This document shows positions 28,700-36,373 of a stretch of DNA of 64,000 bases, in pieces. The DNA comes from Actinoplanes missouriensis 431 (lineage in GTDB: Bacteria; Actinomycetota; Actinomycetes; Mycobacteriales; Micromonosporaceae): positions 992,001 through 1,056,000 of the forward strand of contig NC_017093.1 of assembly GCF_000284295.1 (NCBI RefSeq), written 5' to 3'. The notes beneath the pieces are model-generated. The model made no database searches, had not been told where the DNA came from, and saw only the letters and a list, made by a program, of their open reading frames with translations. Every line of letters starts with the position of its first letter. The stretch's first letter is position 1. The position numbers and the translations under genes are program-made.

Positions 28700-29524
28700 T
28701 CACGCCAGAAAGATGTGTCGCTGTGCGGCTGTCGCCTCGAATTCCTCCAGGCGGCGCTGCACCGGTTCGGGCGCCGCGTCGCACATCGCCTGGAGCAGGA
28801 CCATGGCCATCGCCATCGGACCGGTGTGCAGGTCGAAGACGAGCTGGGTGCCGACCGCGGCGGGCAGCACCACGTCGGCCGACTCGGCGACCGGGCTGAC
28901 CGCCGAGTCGGTGATCGCCACGACCGCGAGGCCTGCCGCTTTCGCCTCGCGGACCGCTTCCACTGTCTCGCGCGGATAGCGCGGCAGCACGATCGCCAGC
29001 ATCGCACCGGCGCCGGCCGCGCGGGCCTGATCGAGCCGGTCCAGCAGGCTGGTGCCACCGCCGTCGAGAACCCGCACGTCCGGAAAGGCCTTGGCGGCGA
29101 AATAGCCGAAGTACGCGGCGAGCGGCGCCGCCGCCCGCAGACCGAGCACCGGCAGCGGCCGGCTGGCGATCAGCAGTTCGGCGGCGGCCCGCACGTCCTC
29201 CAGCCGGTCCAGCTGCTCGCCGAGCCGGCGCAGGTGCTCGGTCTCGGCGTGCACCGCCCGCTGCATGGCGTTCTGCCCGGCCGGCTCGGCGGGCTCGTCC
29301 GCGGTGACGGCGCGCAGCTCACGCCGGAGCGCCGGATAGCCGGAGTAGCCGAGCGCCATCGCGAACCGGGTCACGGACGGCTGGCTGACCCCGGCCAGCT
29401 CGGCCACCTCCGCCGCCGACAGATAGGCCGCCTTGGAGTCGTGTTCCACAAGGCAGTGCGCGATCCGGCGCTGTGTCGGCGTCAGCCGGGCACCCTGAAA
29501 GATCTTGACGACTCCTTCATTCAC
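28700..29524 (-). CDS. RpiR/MurR-family regulator of the hut operon
   Basis: 274 residues. N-terminal RpiR helix-turn-helix (LSAAEVAELAGVSQPSVTRFAMALGYSGYPALRREL) and C-terminal SIS domain (about 110-250). SIS domains usually bind phosphosugars; here the ligand may instead be a pathway intermediate such as urocanate, by context. It is the promoter-proximal gene of the hut operon, 15 bases before hutU, so autoregulation is likely. GTG start at 29524. Confidence 0.9.
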   Translation of the reverse strand: MNEGVVKIFQGARLTPTQRRIAHCLVEHDSKAAYLSAAEVAELAGVSQPSVTRFAMALGYSGYPALRRELRAVTADEPAEPAGQNAMQRAVHAETEHLRRLGEQLDRLEDVRAAAELLIASRPLPVLGLRAAAPLAAYFGYFAAKAFPDVRVLDGGGTSLLDRLDQARAAGAGAMLAIVLPRYPRETVEAVREAKAAGLAVVAITDSAVSPVAESADVVLPAAVGTQLVFDLHTGPMAMAMVLLQAMCDAAPEPVQRRLEEFEATAAQRHIFLA

Positions 29525-29540
29525 GCCTGGAGCCTATGCA

Positions 29541-29560
29541 TAAAAACTTTCAGAAACCAG
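29541..29560 (-). promoter_or_regulatory. Candidate hut promoter/operator
   Basis: Just upstream of the regulator start lies an unusually AT-rich patch with the short inverted repeat TTTC-A-GAAA (29548-29556). On the minus strand it reads GAAAGTTTTTATGCATAG, offering a weak -10 (TATGCA). Position and symmetry suit binding by the RpiR protein. Weak evidence. Confidence 0.3.
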
Positions 29561-29590
29561 AGGGTCCGCCGAAAGTGGCAGCAGCCGCGG

Positions 29591-29896
29591 TCAGGTCGCG
29601 ACGACCTCGTGGTGGGTCACCGAGGTCTCCCGGTCGATCAGGAACGCGTCGTCCTCGGGGTAGAAGACCGCCTGCCCGATGTCGTCGCCGGCGAACCCGC
29701 GGATCACGTCCAGCGACTCCCACCAGCTCAGCGTCGTCACCTCGGACCGGCCGTCGCCGAGATCCCGGGTCCACATCTGAGCTCCCCGGTTGCCCGGGGT
29801 CCGCCGGTACGCCGCCAGACCCGTCTGCTCGATGTAGGTCACGTATTCACCGACCCGCTCGGTCGCCACCCAGCCCCGCCACATCCGCGCAATCAT
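29591..29896 (-). CDS. Small ABM-like (antibiotic biosynthesis monooxygenase fold) protein
   Basis: 101 residues, a dimeric alpha/beta-barrel pattern: IARMWRGWVATERVGEYVTYI, RTPGNRGAQMWTRD, VTTLSWWESLDVIRGFAGDD and an acidic end AVFYPEDDAFL. Such proteins may be cofactor-less oxygenases or stress proteins; the catalytic role is unknown. ATG at 29896; divergent from the MOSC gene with a 39-base gap. Confidence 0.7.
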   Translation of the reverse strand: MIARMWRGWVATERVGEYVTYIEQTGLAAYRRTPGNRGAQMWTRDLGDGRSEVTTLSWWESLDVIRGFAGDDIGQAVFYPEDDAFLIDRETSVTHHEVVAT

Positions 29897-29935
29897 GAGA
29901 GTCAGCGTAGGAGCGCGTGTGACAAGCTGCAGGAC

Positions 29936-30751
29936 ATGCGGATCGCCTCGCTCCACACGTACCCGGTCAAGGGTTGCCACCGGCTGGACCACGACGAAGC
30001 CGGCGTCGAGCCCTGGGGCCTGACCGGCGACCGCCGGTGGATGATCGTCGACACCGACGGCGTCGGAATCACCCAGCGTGAGACACCGCTGCTCACCCAG
30101 CTCACCGCCCGGCCGCGTCCCGGCGGCCTGACGCTCAGCGCTCCCGGCCTCGGTGAGCTCGATCTGGACGAACCGGAGCAGGGCGAGAAGATCGCCGTGC
30201 GGGTCTTCAAGAACAAGACCCCGGTGCCCGCCCGTGTCGCCGACACGGTCTGGACCAGCGCGTTCCTCGGCCGTGACGTCCGGCTCACCTGGCAGGCCGA
30301 CCCCACCGGCCGGGCCGTCGCCGAGTTCGCCCAGCCGGACGACCGGGTCAGCTTCGCCGACGGTTACCCGGTGCTGCTGGCCAACACGGCCTCACTCGAC
30401 GCGGTCAACGACTGGCTCACCGAGGGTGGCGACGAGCCGGTGCCGATGCACCGCTTCCGCCCGAACGTGGTGGTCACCGGCGCGCCCGCGTGGGCGGAGG
30501 ACGACTGGATCGGCCGGCGGCTGCGGATCGGCGACATGACGTTCCGGGCGGCCAAGTCGTGCGCCCGCTGCCGGGTCACCACCATCGACCAGGAGACCGG
30601 GGAGACCGGGCGGCAGCCGCTGCACGTCCTCGGCAAGCACCGCCGGCGCGACGGCGGCCTGCTTTTCGCGATCAACCTGATCCCCGACCTGGCCGCCGGC
30701 CGGACTGGTCTGATTCGGACAGGTGACCCCTTCGAAGTGATTCTGTCTTAG
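29936..30751 (+). CDS. MOSC-domain protein (YcbX/mARC-like)
   Basis: 271 residues. N-terminal MOSC beta-barrel (IASLHTYPVKGCHRLDHDEA, GLTGDRRWMIVD) and C-terminal MOSC domain with KSCARCRVTTIDQETGE, whose cysteine ligates the molybdenum cofactor in the mARC/YcbX family. These proteins reduce N-hydroxylated compounds with the help of a ferredoxin or b5 partner, which is not seen here (no ferredoxin domain is fused). ATG at 29936. Confidence 0.88.
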   Translation: MRIASLHTYPVKGCHRLDHDEAGVEPWGLTGDRRWMIVDTDGVGITQRETPLLTQLTARPRPGGLTLSAPGLGELDLDEPEQGEKIAVRVFKNKTPVPARVADTVWTSAFLGRDVRLTWQADPTGRAVAEFAQPDDRVSFADGYPVLLANTASLDAVNDWLTEGGDEPVPMHRFRPNVVVTGAPAWAEDDWIGRRLRIGDMTFRAAKSCARCRVTTIDQETGETGRQPLHVLGKHRRRDGGLLFAINLIPDLAAGRTGLIRTGDPFEVILS

Positions 30752-30803
30752 GAGAGTCTTAGAAGATTTGCCCCGTGCACCACCGCCCACCAGGATCGCC
30801 GGG

Positions 30804-31811
30804 GTGAGTGCTCACCGAAGTCCGTTCCCGATCCGATGGCTCGCTGCCGGAGGCGCGGCGGTGATCGCCGGAATCATCGGCGTCGCCCTCGTCCTGCAGA
30901 CCGGCGGATCCGCCTGCGCCGCGCCGCCGAGCACCACCACCAAGTCCGGCAAGGCGACCTTCTACGAGCTGGCCGGCACGTCCGGCAACTGCTCGTTCGA
31001 GGTGCCCGCCGACGATCTGTACGTGGCGCTCGGCCCGGCGCAGTACGCCGAGGGCGCGTCGTGCGGCGCCTACCTCGACGTCACCGGGCCCAAGGGCAAG
31101 GTCCGCGTCAAGGTCTTCGACTCCTGCCCGGAGTGCGCCCCCGGCCACCTGGACCTGAGCCGCACCGCGTTCAAGAAGATCGGCGCCGAGATCGACGGCA
31201 TCATCGGAATCAAGTACAAGCTGGTCAAGAACCCGTCGGTGCCCGGCCCGATCAGCGTCCGGATCAAGGAGGGCGCGTCGCAGTACTGGTTCGCCGCCCG
31301 CATCGACAACCACGCCAACCTGTTGTCGTCGGTCAAGGTCGCGAGCTCCGGCGGCGGCTTCACCAGCGCACACCGCACCGACTTCAACTACTGGCTGATC
31401 GACGGTGGCGCCGGTCCGGGCCCCTTCAAAATCAAGATCACCGACGTGTACGGGCGGACCAGCACCGTCACCGGAATCAAGATGACCCCCGGAACCGTGC
31501 AGAAGACCGGTGTCCGGGCGTCGTCCGGGTCTTCCTCGTCCACGGAGTCGTCCACGGCATCGTCCACGAAGAAGAAGGCGTCCCCCTCGGCTTCCGCATC
31601 GGGTGCCGCTTCACCTGCAGCGTCGGCTTCGGAGTCGGCTTCCGGGTCGGCTTCCGCCAAGGTGAAGACCTCGGTCTCGCCGAAGCCCTCCCCGAGCGCC
31701 TCATCGGCGTCCCCGCTCCTGGAGTCCGCGACGACGGATCCGGCAGCCGGCGCCGCGCCGACCGATCCCGAGGTCGCCCTGGCCGCCGCGGAGGACACGG
31801 CCGCCTGCTGA
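30804..31811 (+). CDS. Secreted expansin-like protein (EXLX1 type) with Ser/Ala-rich tail
   Basis: 335 residues. After an N-terminal signal/anchor (WLAAGGAAVIAGIIGVALVL), domain 1 (about 50-140, double-psi beta-barrel) has KATFYELAGTSGNC and VKVFDSCPECAPGHLDLS, where bacterial expansin EXLX1 carries its key Asp. Domain 2 (about 145-235, CBM63-like) has RIKEGASQYWFAARIDNH and DFNYWLI with surface aromatics. Expansins loosen plant cell walls without hydrolysis. The last 100 residues are a Ser/Ala/Lys/Pro-rich linker, perhaps for wall anchoring. GTG 30804 is preferred over TTG 30768. Confidence 0.85.
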   Translation: MSAHRSPFPIRWLAAGGAAVIAGIIGVALVLQTGGSACAAPPSTTTKSGKATFYELAGTSGNCSFEVPADDLYVALGPAQYAEGASCGAYLDVTGPKGKVRVKVFDSCPECAPGHLDLSRTAFKKIGAEIDGIIGIKYKLVKNPSVPGPISVRIKEGASQYWFAARIDNHANLLSSVKVASSGGGFTSAHRTDFNYWLIDGGAGPGPFKIKITDVYGRTSTVTGIKMTPGTVQKTGVRASSGSSSSTESSTASSTKKKASPSASASGAASPAASASESASGSASAKVKTSVSPKPSPSASSASPLLESATTDPAAGAAPTDPEVALAAAEDTAAC

Positions 31812-31816
31812 AACAT

Positions 31817-31868
31817 CGAACATGCGACGAGGCCCGGGCCAGCTGGCCCGGGCCTCGTCGCATGTTCG
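31817..31868. terminator. Perfect 52-bp palindrome, probable bidirectional terminator
   Basis: Bases 31817-31842 are the exact reverse complement of 31843-31868, centred on CCAGCTGG, with no mismatch. It lies 5 bases after the expansin stop and directly abuts the discriminator base of the convergent tRNA-Leu (31869). The folded RNA would be a long GC-rich hairpin in either direction, so it likely ends both transcripts. Confidence 0.8.
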
Positions 31869-31952
31869 TGCGGAAGAGGGGACTCGAACCCCCACGCCCT
31901 CTCGGGCACGGGCACCTAAAACCCGCGCGGCTGCCGATTTCGCCACTTCCGC
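31869..31952 (-). tRNA. tRNA-Leu (UAG)
   Basis: 84 bases, class II with a long variable arm. Acceptor GCGGAAG pairs with CTTCCGC plus A73; the anticodon loop is TTTAGGT in a CGGGT/GCCCG stem, giving anticodon UAG; the T-arm is GGGGGTTCGAGTCCCC. CCA is not encoded. Its 3' end touches the 52-bp palindrome. Confidence 0.95.
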
Positions 31953-32049
31953 CCCATTTGCCCGACAGGCAAACTCGTTGGGAGGAGTCTAAACCGTCGG
32001 CTCCGTTCATGGCGCGTCGGTGACCGCCGATGGTACGGGCCCCTGTGCG

Positions 32050-32646
32050 TCAGGCGGCTTCGCGGAGGGCGTCCAGATAACGCCGGAGTTCATGCGTCGC
32101 CCAGCTCGGCGGCAGTTCCGGGTTGTGCGCCAGGTGGAATCCCAGGCCGTCGATGAGGACCTGCAGCCGGCGCCCGTGCTCGGCCAGCCGCGGACGCAGG
32201 CCGGTGTAGGGCGGCGTCTCGGCGAGCATGCCCAGCAGGGACGCGCATGCCTGACCGACGAGGGCGTGCGACGTGTCGAACGACGCCCGCATGACCGGAT
32301 TGGTGAAGGCCAGCGCGCCCAGGGTGAGGAACACCTCCATCTCCATCCGCCGGTCCGGGTCGAGCGGAAGCAGTTGTTCGAGGCACTGCTCGACATGGCG
32401 CCGCATGTCCGTCCCGATCGGCAGCGCGTCGAGGCGCGCCTGCGCCCGGCGTCCGGCGAGTTCGAGGCAGTAGGCGCGGAGCGCGTCCTGGGTGGGGAAG
32501 GACCGGCGCAGTGACGCGGTGGCCAGGCCGGCCTCCTCGGCGACGTTGCGGACCGAGAGGGCGAGGATGCCGTCGCGGGCCAGAACCCGCCACGCGGCGT
32601 CGGCGATGGCCTGCTCGCGAACGCTGTGATCGATGAGGCGGGGCAC
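32050..32646 (-). CDS. TetR-family regulator
   Basis: 198 residues. N-terminal helix-turn-helix with REQAIADAAWRVLARDG and VRNVAEEAGLATASLRRSFPT; C-terminal ligand domain with no recognisable ligand. Related to the TetR at 49.2 kb. Divergent from an alpha/beta hydrolase with only 36 bases between starts, holding inverted repeats whose half-site recurs before the other TetR. GTG 32646 (VPRLIDHS) is chosen by similarity to that paralogue; GTG 32661 is possible. Confidence 0.88.
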   Translation of the reverse strand: MPRLIDHSVREQAIADAAWRVLARDGILALSVRNVAEEAGLATASLRRSFPTQDALRAYCLELAGRRAQARLDALPIGTDMRRHVEQCLEQLLPLDPDRRMEMEVFLTLGALAFTNPVMRASFDTSHALVGQACASLLGMLAETPPYTGLRPRLAEHGRRLQVLIDGLGFHLAHNPELPPSWATHELRRYLDALREAA

Positions 32647-32663
32647 CCGCCGAATGTACACGC

Positions 32664-32692
32664 TCGTGTTAGCATCGGCTTTGTGAACACGA
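32664..32692. promoter_or_regulatory. TetR operator candidate, divergent promoter region
   Basis: TCGTGTT (32664-32670) and AACACGA (32686-32692) form a perfect 7-base inverted repeat with 15-base spacer. The right half lies within the first codons of the hydrolase (GTG 32683). An overlapping ACACG-CT-CGTGT sits at 32658-32669. The same half-sites occur at 49766-49790 before another TetR gene. Confidence 0.55.
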
Positions 32693-33693
32693 CTGTACTA
32701 ACAAAACGGCGAGTGATCGCGATTCTCCTGGTGATTCTCGTCGTCGTCCCGGCGGTCGCGGCGATCGTGGAGTGGCGCAACGTCGCCGCGGGTCGTGCCG
32801 CTCATCCCATGCCCGGACGCCTCGTCGACGTCGGCGGCCACCGGCTGCACGTCGTGAAGGAGGGCGCCGGCGGTCCCACCGTCGTATTCGAAGCCGGCAG
32901 CGGCGAAGCGGCATCGTCCTGGACGGCGGTCGCGGACGGGCTCGACCGGGATGCCACTGTGGTCCGCTACGACCGTGCCGGTTACGGGTGGAGCGAAGCG
33001 TCCAAGGCGCCGCGTACCGGTGAGCAGATCACCGCCGAACTGCACACCGCGCTCGACAGCATCGGCGCTCCGAAACCGTATGTGCTCGTGGGCCACAGCC
33101 TCGGCGGTCTCTACGTGCGGGAGTTCGCGCGGCGATACCCGGGCGAGGTGGCCGGCCTCGTCCTGGTCGACGCCCGGCCCGAGGACGACGCCCGCCGTAC
33201 CGCCTCGCTGCTCGCCGGCACGACCACGGCCACCACGCTGCCGCCGTGGATCCCCGCCACGCTCAAGACCTTCGGGTTGTTGCGCGTCGCCGGCGGCGCC
33301 CTTCTCGACGGTCTGGTGCCCGCGGAGCAGCGGGAGGAGTTCCTCGACGTGACCGCCGGCTCGCCCGGCTACTTCGGCGCCAAGCAGGAGGAGGCGGACC
33401 TGATCGCCGGCACGGAGGACGCCGTCCGGAGGCAACAGCTCGGTGATCTCCCGGTCCGGGTCATCGCCCGCGGGCTGCCCCAGGATTACGCAGCGGCCGG
33501 CATCGACGCCACGACGGGCGCGGCGCTCGAGCAGGTCTGGCAGGACGGCCAGCGACGGATGCTGGAACTGTCCCGTGACTCGCGCCTGATGATCGCCGAG
33601 CACAGCGGCCACCTGGTGCCGTACGAGCAGCCCTCGATCATCATCGACGCGGTGCGTGAGGTGCTCGCCGGCCCGATACCGGCGCGACGCTGA
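32683..33693 (+). CDS. Membrane-anchored alpha/beta hydrolase
   Basis: 336 residues. An N-terminal signal-anchor helix (VIAILLVILVVVPAVAAIV) places the domain outside the membrane. Core: VDVGGHRLHVVKEGAGGPTVVFEAGSG region, VVRYDRAGYGWSE, nucleophile VGHSLGGLYVREFARRYP and catalytic His in AEHSGHLVPYEQP. Likely an esterase or lipase; substrate unknown. GTG 32683. Probably repressed by the divergent TetR. Confidence 0.82.
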   Translation: MNTTVLTKRRVIAILLVILVVVPAVAAIVEWRNVAAGRAAHPMPGRLVDVGGHRLHVVKEGAGGPTVVFEAGSGEAASSWTAVADGLDRDATVVRYDRAGYGWSEASKAPRTGEQITAELHTALDSIGAPKPYVLVGHSLGGLYVREFARRYPGEVAGLVLVDARPEDDARRTASLLAGTTTATTLPPWIPATLKTFGLLRVAGGALLDGLVPAEQREEFLDVTAGSPGYFGAKQEEADLIAGTEDAVRRQQLGDLPVRVIARGLPQDYAAAGIDATTGAALEQVWQDGQRRMLELSRDSRLMIAEHSGHLVPYEQPSIIIDAVREVLAGPIPARR

Positions 33694-33710
33694 CGGCTGG
33701 AGGGCACGTG

Positions 33711-33755
33711 CACGGCGGCCGCCTTGCGGGTTGGTACCGCATGACGGCCGCCGTG
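33711..33755 (+). terminator. Bulged hairpin terminator after hydrolase gene
   Basis: Outer stem CACGGCGGCCG (33711-33721) with CGGCCGCCGTG (33745-33755), inner stem TGCGG/CCGCA (33725-33729 with 33737-33741). It lies 18 bases after the hydrolase stop. Confidence 0.65.
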
Positions 33756-33866
33756 AGCTCCGGGCTGCCCGGCCTGCCCGGGAGGGTGGCGGGATTGCCC
33801 TCCCCATCGGCGGGGCGGGCCCGGAGTTTCAGGGTTTCGCCGGACTTTTCCGACTGTTGGGAAGCC

Positions 33867-34343
33867 TCAGTCCAGTCCGAGATCGCGGCGCAGCTTGGCG
33901 ACGTGCCCGGTGGCCTTCACGTTGTAGAAGGCCCGCTCGATCGCGCCGTTCTCGTCGATCACGAAGGTGGAGCGGATCACGCCGGTCACGGTCTTGCCGT
34001 AGAGCTGCTTCTCGCCGAACGCGCCGTACGCGGTGAGCACGCTCTTGTCCTCGTCGCTGACCAGCGGGAACGTGATGGCGTCGCGCTCGCGGAAGGTCGC
34101 CAGCTTGGCCGGCTTGTCGGGCGAGATGCCGACCACCTCGTAGCCGGCGGCCTGCAGCGAGGCCAGGGAGTCGCGGAAGTCGCAGGCCTGCTTGGTGCAG
34201 CCCGGCGTCATCGCGGCGGGGTACGCGTACAGCACGACCTTGCGCCCCCGCAGGTCCTTGAGCGAGAGGCTGTCCCCGTTGTCGGTGGGCAGGGTGAAGT
34301 CGGGCGCGGCGTCGCCGGCGGCCAGACGCACGTTTTCAGTCAT
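33867..34343 (-). CDS. bcp: Thioredoxin-dependent peroxiredoxin, Bcp/PrxQ type
   Basis: 158 residues. Reduces hydrogen peroxide and organic peroxides. Peroxidatic Cys is in PAAMTPGCTKQACDF, with the resolving Cys five residues later as in alpha-type PrxQ. GDAAPDFTLPTDNGD at the N-terminus and GVIRSTFVIDENG are typical. Preceded on the same strand by the SpeD-like gene (20-base gap), so possibly co-transcribed. Confidence 0.94.
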   Translation of the reverse strand: MTENVRLAAGDAAPDFTLPTDNGDSLSLKDLRGRKVVLYAYPAAMTPGCTKQACDFRDSLASLQAAGYEVVGISPDKPAKLATFRERDAITFPLVSDEDKSVLTAYGAFGEKQLYGKTVTGVIRSTFVIDENGAIERAFYNVKATGHVAKLRRDLGLD

Positions 34344-34363
34344 GGAACCGACGATAGTGCCGG

Positions 34364-34786
34364 TCAGGCGGCCGCTCGCTGTCCGCTCCAGAGCTGTCTC
34401 GCGGCGGTCAGGTCGCGGGGCCATTCCTCGCCGCGGCGGGACAGCGAGCGCTCGGTGATCTCGAAGTCGCCGACCAGGCGGTGGAACTCGGCGAGCACGT
34501 CGGACTCGCGGAACGGCTTGCAGGAGAAGACGTTGACGAGGACTTCGCGCAGGTGAGGATAGGTGTGCACGGCCGCGTGCGACTCGGCGAGTATCACCAC
34601 CGCGGATTTGCCGGCCTTCTCCGGTGTGCCGCCCTCGGTGGCGACGAGCGGCCCGGCGATCACGGTCATGCCGATCCGGGTGACCAGCTCCCGCATGAAC
34701 GTGGTGAGCGTCTGGTCGTCGTCGAGGGGCCGGATGTCGCTCACTGCCGAGAGGCGGAGCGTGAGTTCGTCACCGTAATGGTCCAT
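34364..34786 (-). CDS. SpeD-like pyruvoyl-dependent decarboxylase (S-adenosylmethionine decarboxylase family)
   Basis: 140 residues, the size of prokaryotic class 1b proenzymes. Self-cleavage site: LAESHAAVHTYPH, where Ser69 would become the pyruvoyl group, with His70 and a later Cys89 (VNVFSCKPF). AdoMet decarboxylase supplies the aminopropyl donor for spermidine. No spermidine synthase (speE) is near, and divergent SpeD homologues are known to decarboxylate ornithine or arginine, so substrate is open. ATG with GGGAGG 4 bases upstream. Confidence 0.85.
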   Translation of the reverse strand: MDHYGDELTLRLSAVSDIRPLDDDQTLTTFMRELVTRIGMTVIAGPLVATEGGTPEKAGKSAVVILAESHAAVHTYPHLREVLVNVFSCKPFRESDVLAEFHRLVGDFEITERSLSRRGEEWPRDLTAARQLWSGQRAAA

Positions 34787-34902
34787 TGATCCTCCCCGTT
34801 CCGTAGGAATAACTGAACGTTACCTCTTAACTCCATTCCGGAGTGTGTCAATGTTTGTGCAGGTCAGGACCGGTGGGGAATCCGTGGGTAGGGGGCCCTG
34901 CA

Positions 34903-35364
34903 ATGGCGGAAACGGTTGCCGACCGGAAAACAGAAAGCGCTTTCGATGGTGTTATGCGCACCGAGTCATATACTCCGGGCGCAGACGTCGAGAGTGGAGA
35001 TCAGGTCATGAGCGAGGCCACGAACGGGACCACCACCGTCTCCAGCGAGGTGGTGGAGAAGATCACCGTCGCGGCGGCCCGGGCGGTTCCCGGTGTCGCG
35101 GATCTGGGCGGTGACGTGGCCCGGTTCTTCAACAGCGTCCTCGACAAGGTCGGCCTGGACGAGGTCGGCGACGCGAGCCGCGGCGTCTCCGCGAAGATCA
35201 GCAACAACAACGTCACGGTGAACGTCGTACTGGTCCTGGAGGCCGGCCGGGTGGTCGCCGAGGTGACCGGCGAGGTTCAGCGGAAGGTGACCGAGGCGCT
35301 GACCGGTTACGGACTCAACGTCGTCGCCGTCAACGTGAACGTCGACGACATCACCGGGGTCTGA
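34903..35364 (+). CDS. Asp23/Gls24-family envelope stress protein
   Basis: 153 residues. The Asp23 domain runs from about residue 45: TTTVSSEVVEKITVAAARAVPGVADL, SNNNVTVNVVLVLEAG and TGYGLNVVAVNVNVDDI. Family members form membrane-associated layers and respond to wall stress. The start may be ATG 34903 or ATG 35008; the latter has GGAG at good spacing and would remove a 35-residue charged N-terminus. Confidence 0.82.
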   Translation: MAETVADRKTESAFDGVMRTESYTPGADVESGDQVMSEATNGTTTVSSEVVEKITVAAARAVPGVADLGGDVARFFNSVLDKVGLDEVGDASRGVSAKISNNNVTVNVVLVLEAGRVVAEVTGEVQRKVTEALTGYGLNVVAVNVNVDDITGV

Positions 35365-35377
35365 CGCCCGGAGCGGC

Positions 35378-36373
35378 TCACTGGACGGCGACCGGATCCG
35401 GCGCCGGTGCGGGTGCCGGGGTCGCCGCGCGCAGTCGCAGCACCCCGGTGAGCGCGAGCCCGCTGCCGGCGCCGATCGCCACCGCGACCGCCGCGCGCGC
35501 CAGCCAGCCCGGACCGGCGGCCGGCACGACCGGCGCGAAGAAGACGTCGGCGCTGCCGAAACCGGCGAACGCGGCGAGCACGAATCCGGCCAGGGCCAGG
35601 AAGAACGGCGGATGCCGGTAGGCCGCCGCGACCGCGATCAGCCCGGCCAGGACGAGAACGCCGGGGAGTCCGGCGCCGTCGGCCGTGCGCGCATACGCGT
35701 ACCCCAATGTGGCGAGACCACCGAGAAGCGCGAGCGGCCCGGCCGACCTCGGCCACCGACCGGCGACGAGGGCGACCGCGAGGCCCAGCAGGGCCGCGCC
35801 CACCCACCAGGCCCAGGTCAGCGGGGCCGGCTCGTAGTCGAGGATGCCCTGGATCTCGAAGACCCGCACCTGGTCACGCAGCGGGATCGTCCAATCGCGC
35901 AGCCGGTGCTCGGAGTCCGGGTCGGCGACGGCCTGCGGCGGCAGCCCGGCCTCGACCCAGCGGGCCCGCTGGTCGTGCCAGCGCACCGTGGTGTCCGAGG
36001 AGGCCTTGCGCCAGGCGGGCGCGGCGGTGGGGTCGGCGTTCGCGGGCAGCGGGGTCTCGCCGCCGAGCGTCTCGTTGACGTACGTGGCCGGCGAGTTCAC
36101 GTTCTCGTAGGTGCCGTCCGGGCGTACCTCGAGGTACGGCTCACCGGAGTACCCGAGCACCTCGATCGTCCGGCCGCTGGAGTTGCTCAGCTCCAGGCGT
36201 GCGCCGCCCTCGACGACTCGCACGCTCAGGCCGTCCAGCGGACTGCTCAGCCCGGTGACCTGACTGCGGTACGAACTCACCTCGGTGGTGTCGCCGGCGT
36301 GCGCGAAAGCAGGCGTCGCCGGCCCGAGGATCAGGCCGGCGATCACCAAAACCGCGGAGAGCAGTCGCGTCAC
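35378..36373 (-). CDS. Secreted/membrane protein with extracellular N-domain and several C-terminal helices
   Basis: 331 residues. Signal peptide (SAVLVIAGLILGPATPAFAHA), an extracytoplasmic region of about 170 residues rich in beta strands (VRVVEGGARLELSNSSGRTIEVLG, YLEVRPDGTYEN), then about five membrane helices and a Pro/Ala tail. No catalytic motif seen. Its GTG overlaps the dsbA-like stop (GTGA), making it the third gene of a MauE-DsbA operon. A role in copper or heme-protein assembly is a guess from context. Confidence 0.7.
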   Translation of the reverse strand: MTRLLSAVLVIAGLILGPATPAFAHAGDTTEVSSYRSQVTGLSSPLDGLSVRVVEGGARLELSNSSGRTIEVLGYSGEPYLEVRPDGTYENVNSPATYVNETLGGETPLPANADPTAAPAWRKASSDTTVRWHDQRARWVEAGLPPQAVADPDSEHRLRDWTIPLRDQVRVFEIQGILDYEPAPLTWAWWVGAALLGLAVALVAGRWPRSAGPLALLGGLATLGYAYARTADGAGLPGVLVLAGLIAVAAAYRHPPFFLALAGFVLAAFAGFGSADVFFAPVVPAAGPGWLARAAVAVAIGAGSGLALTGVLRLRAATPAPAPAPDPVAVQ

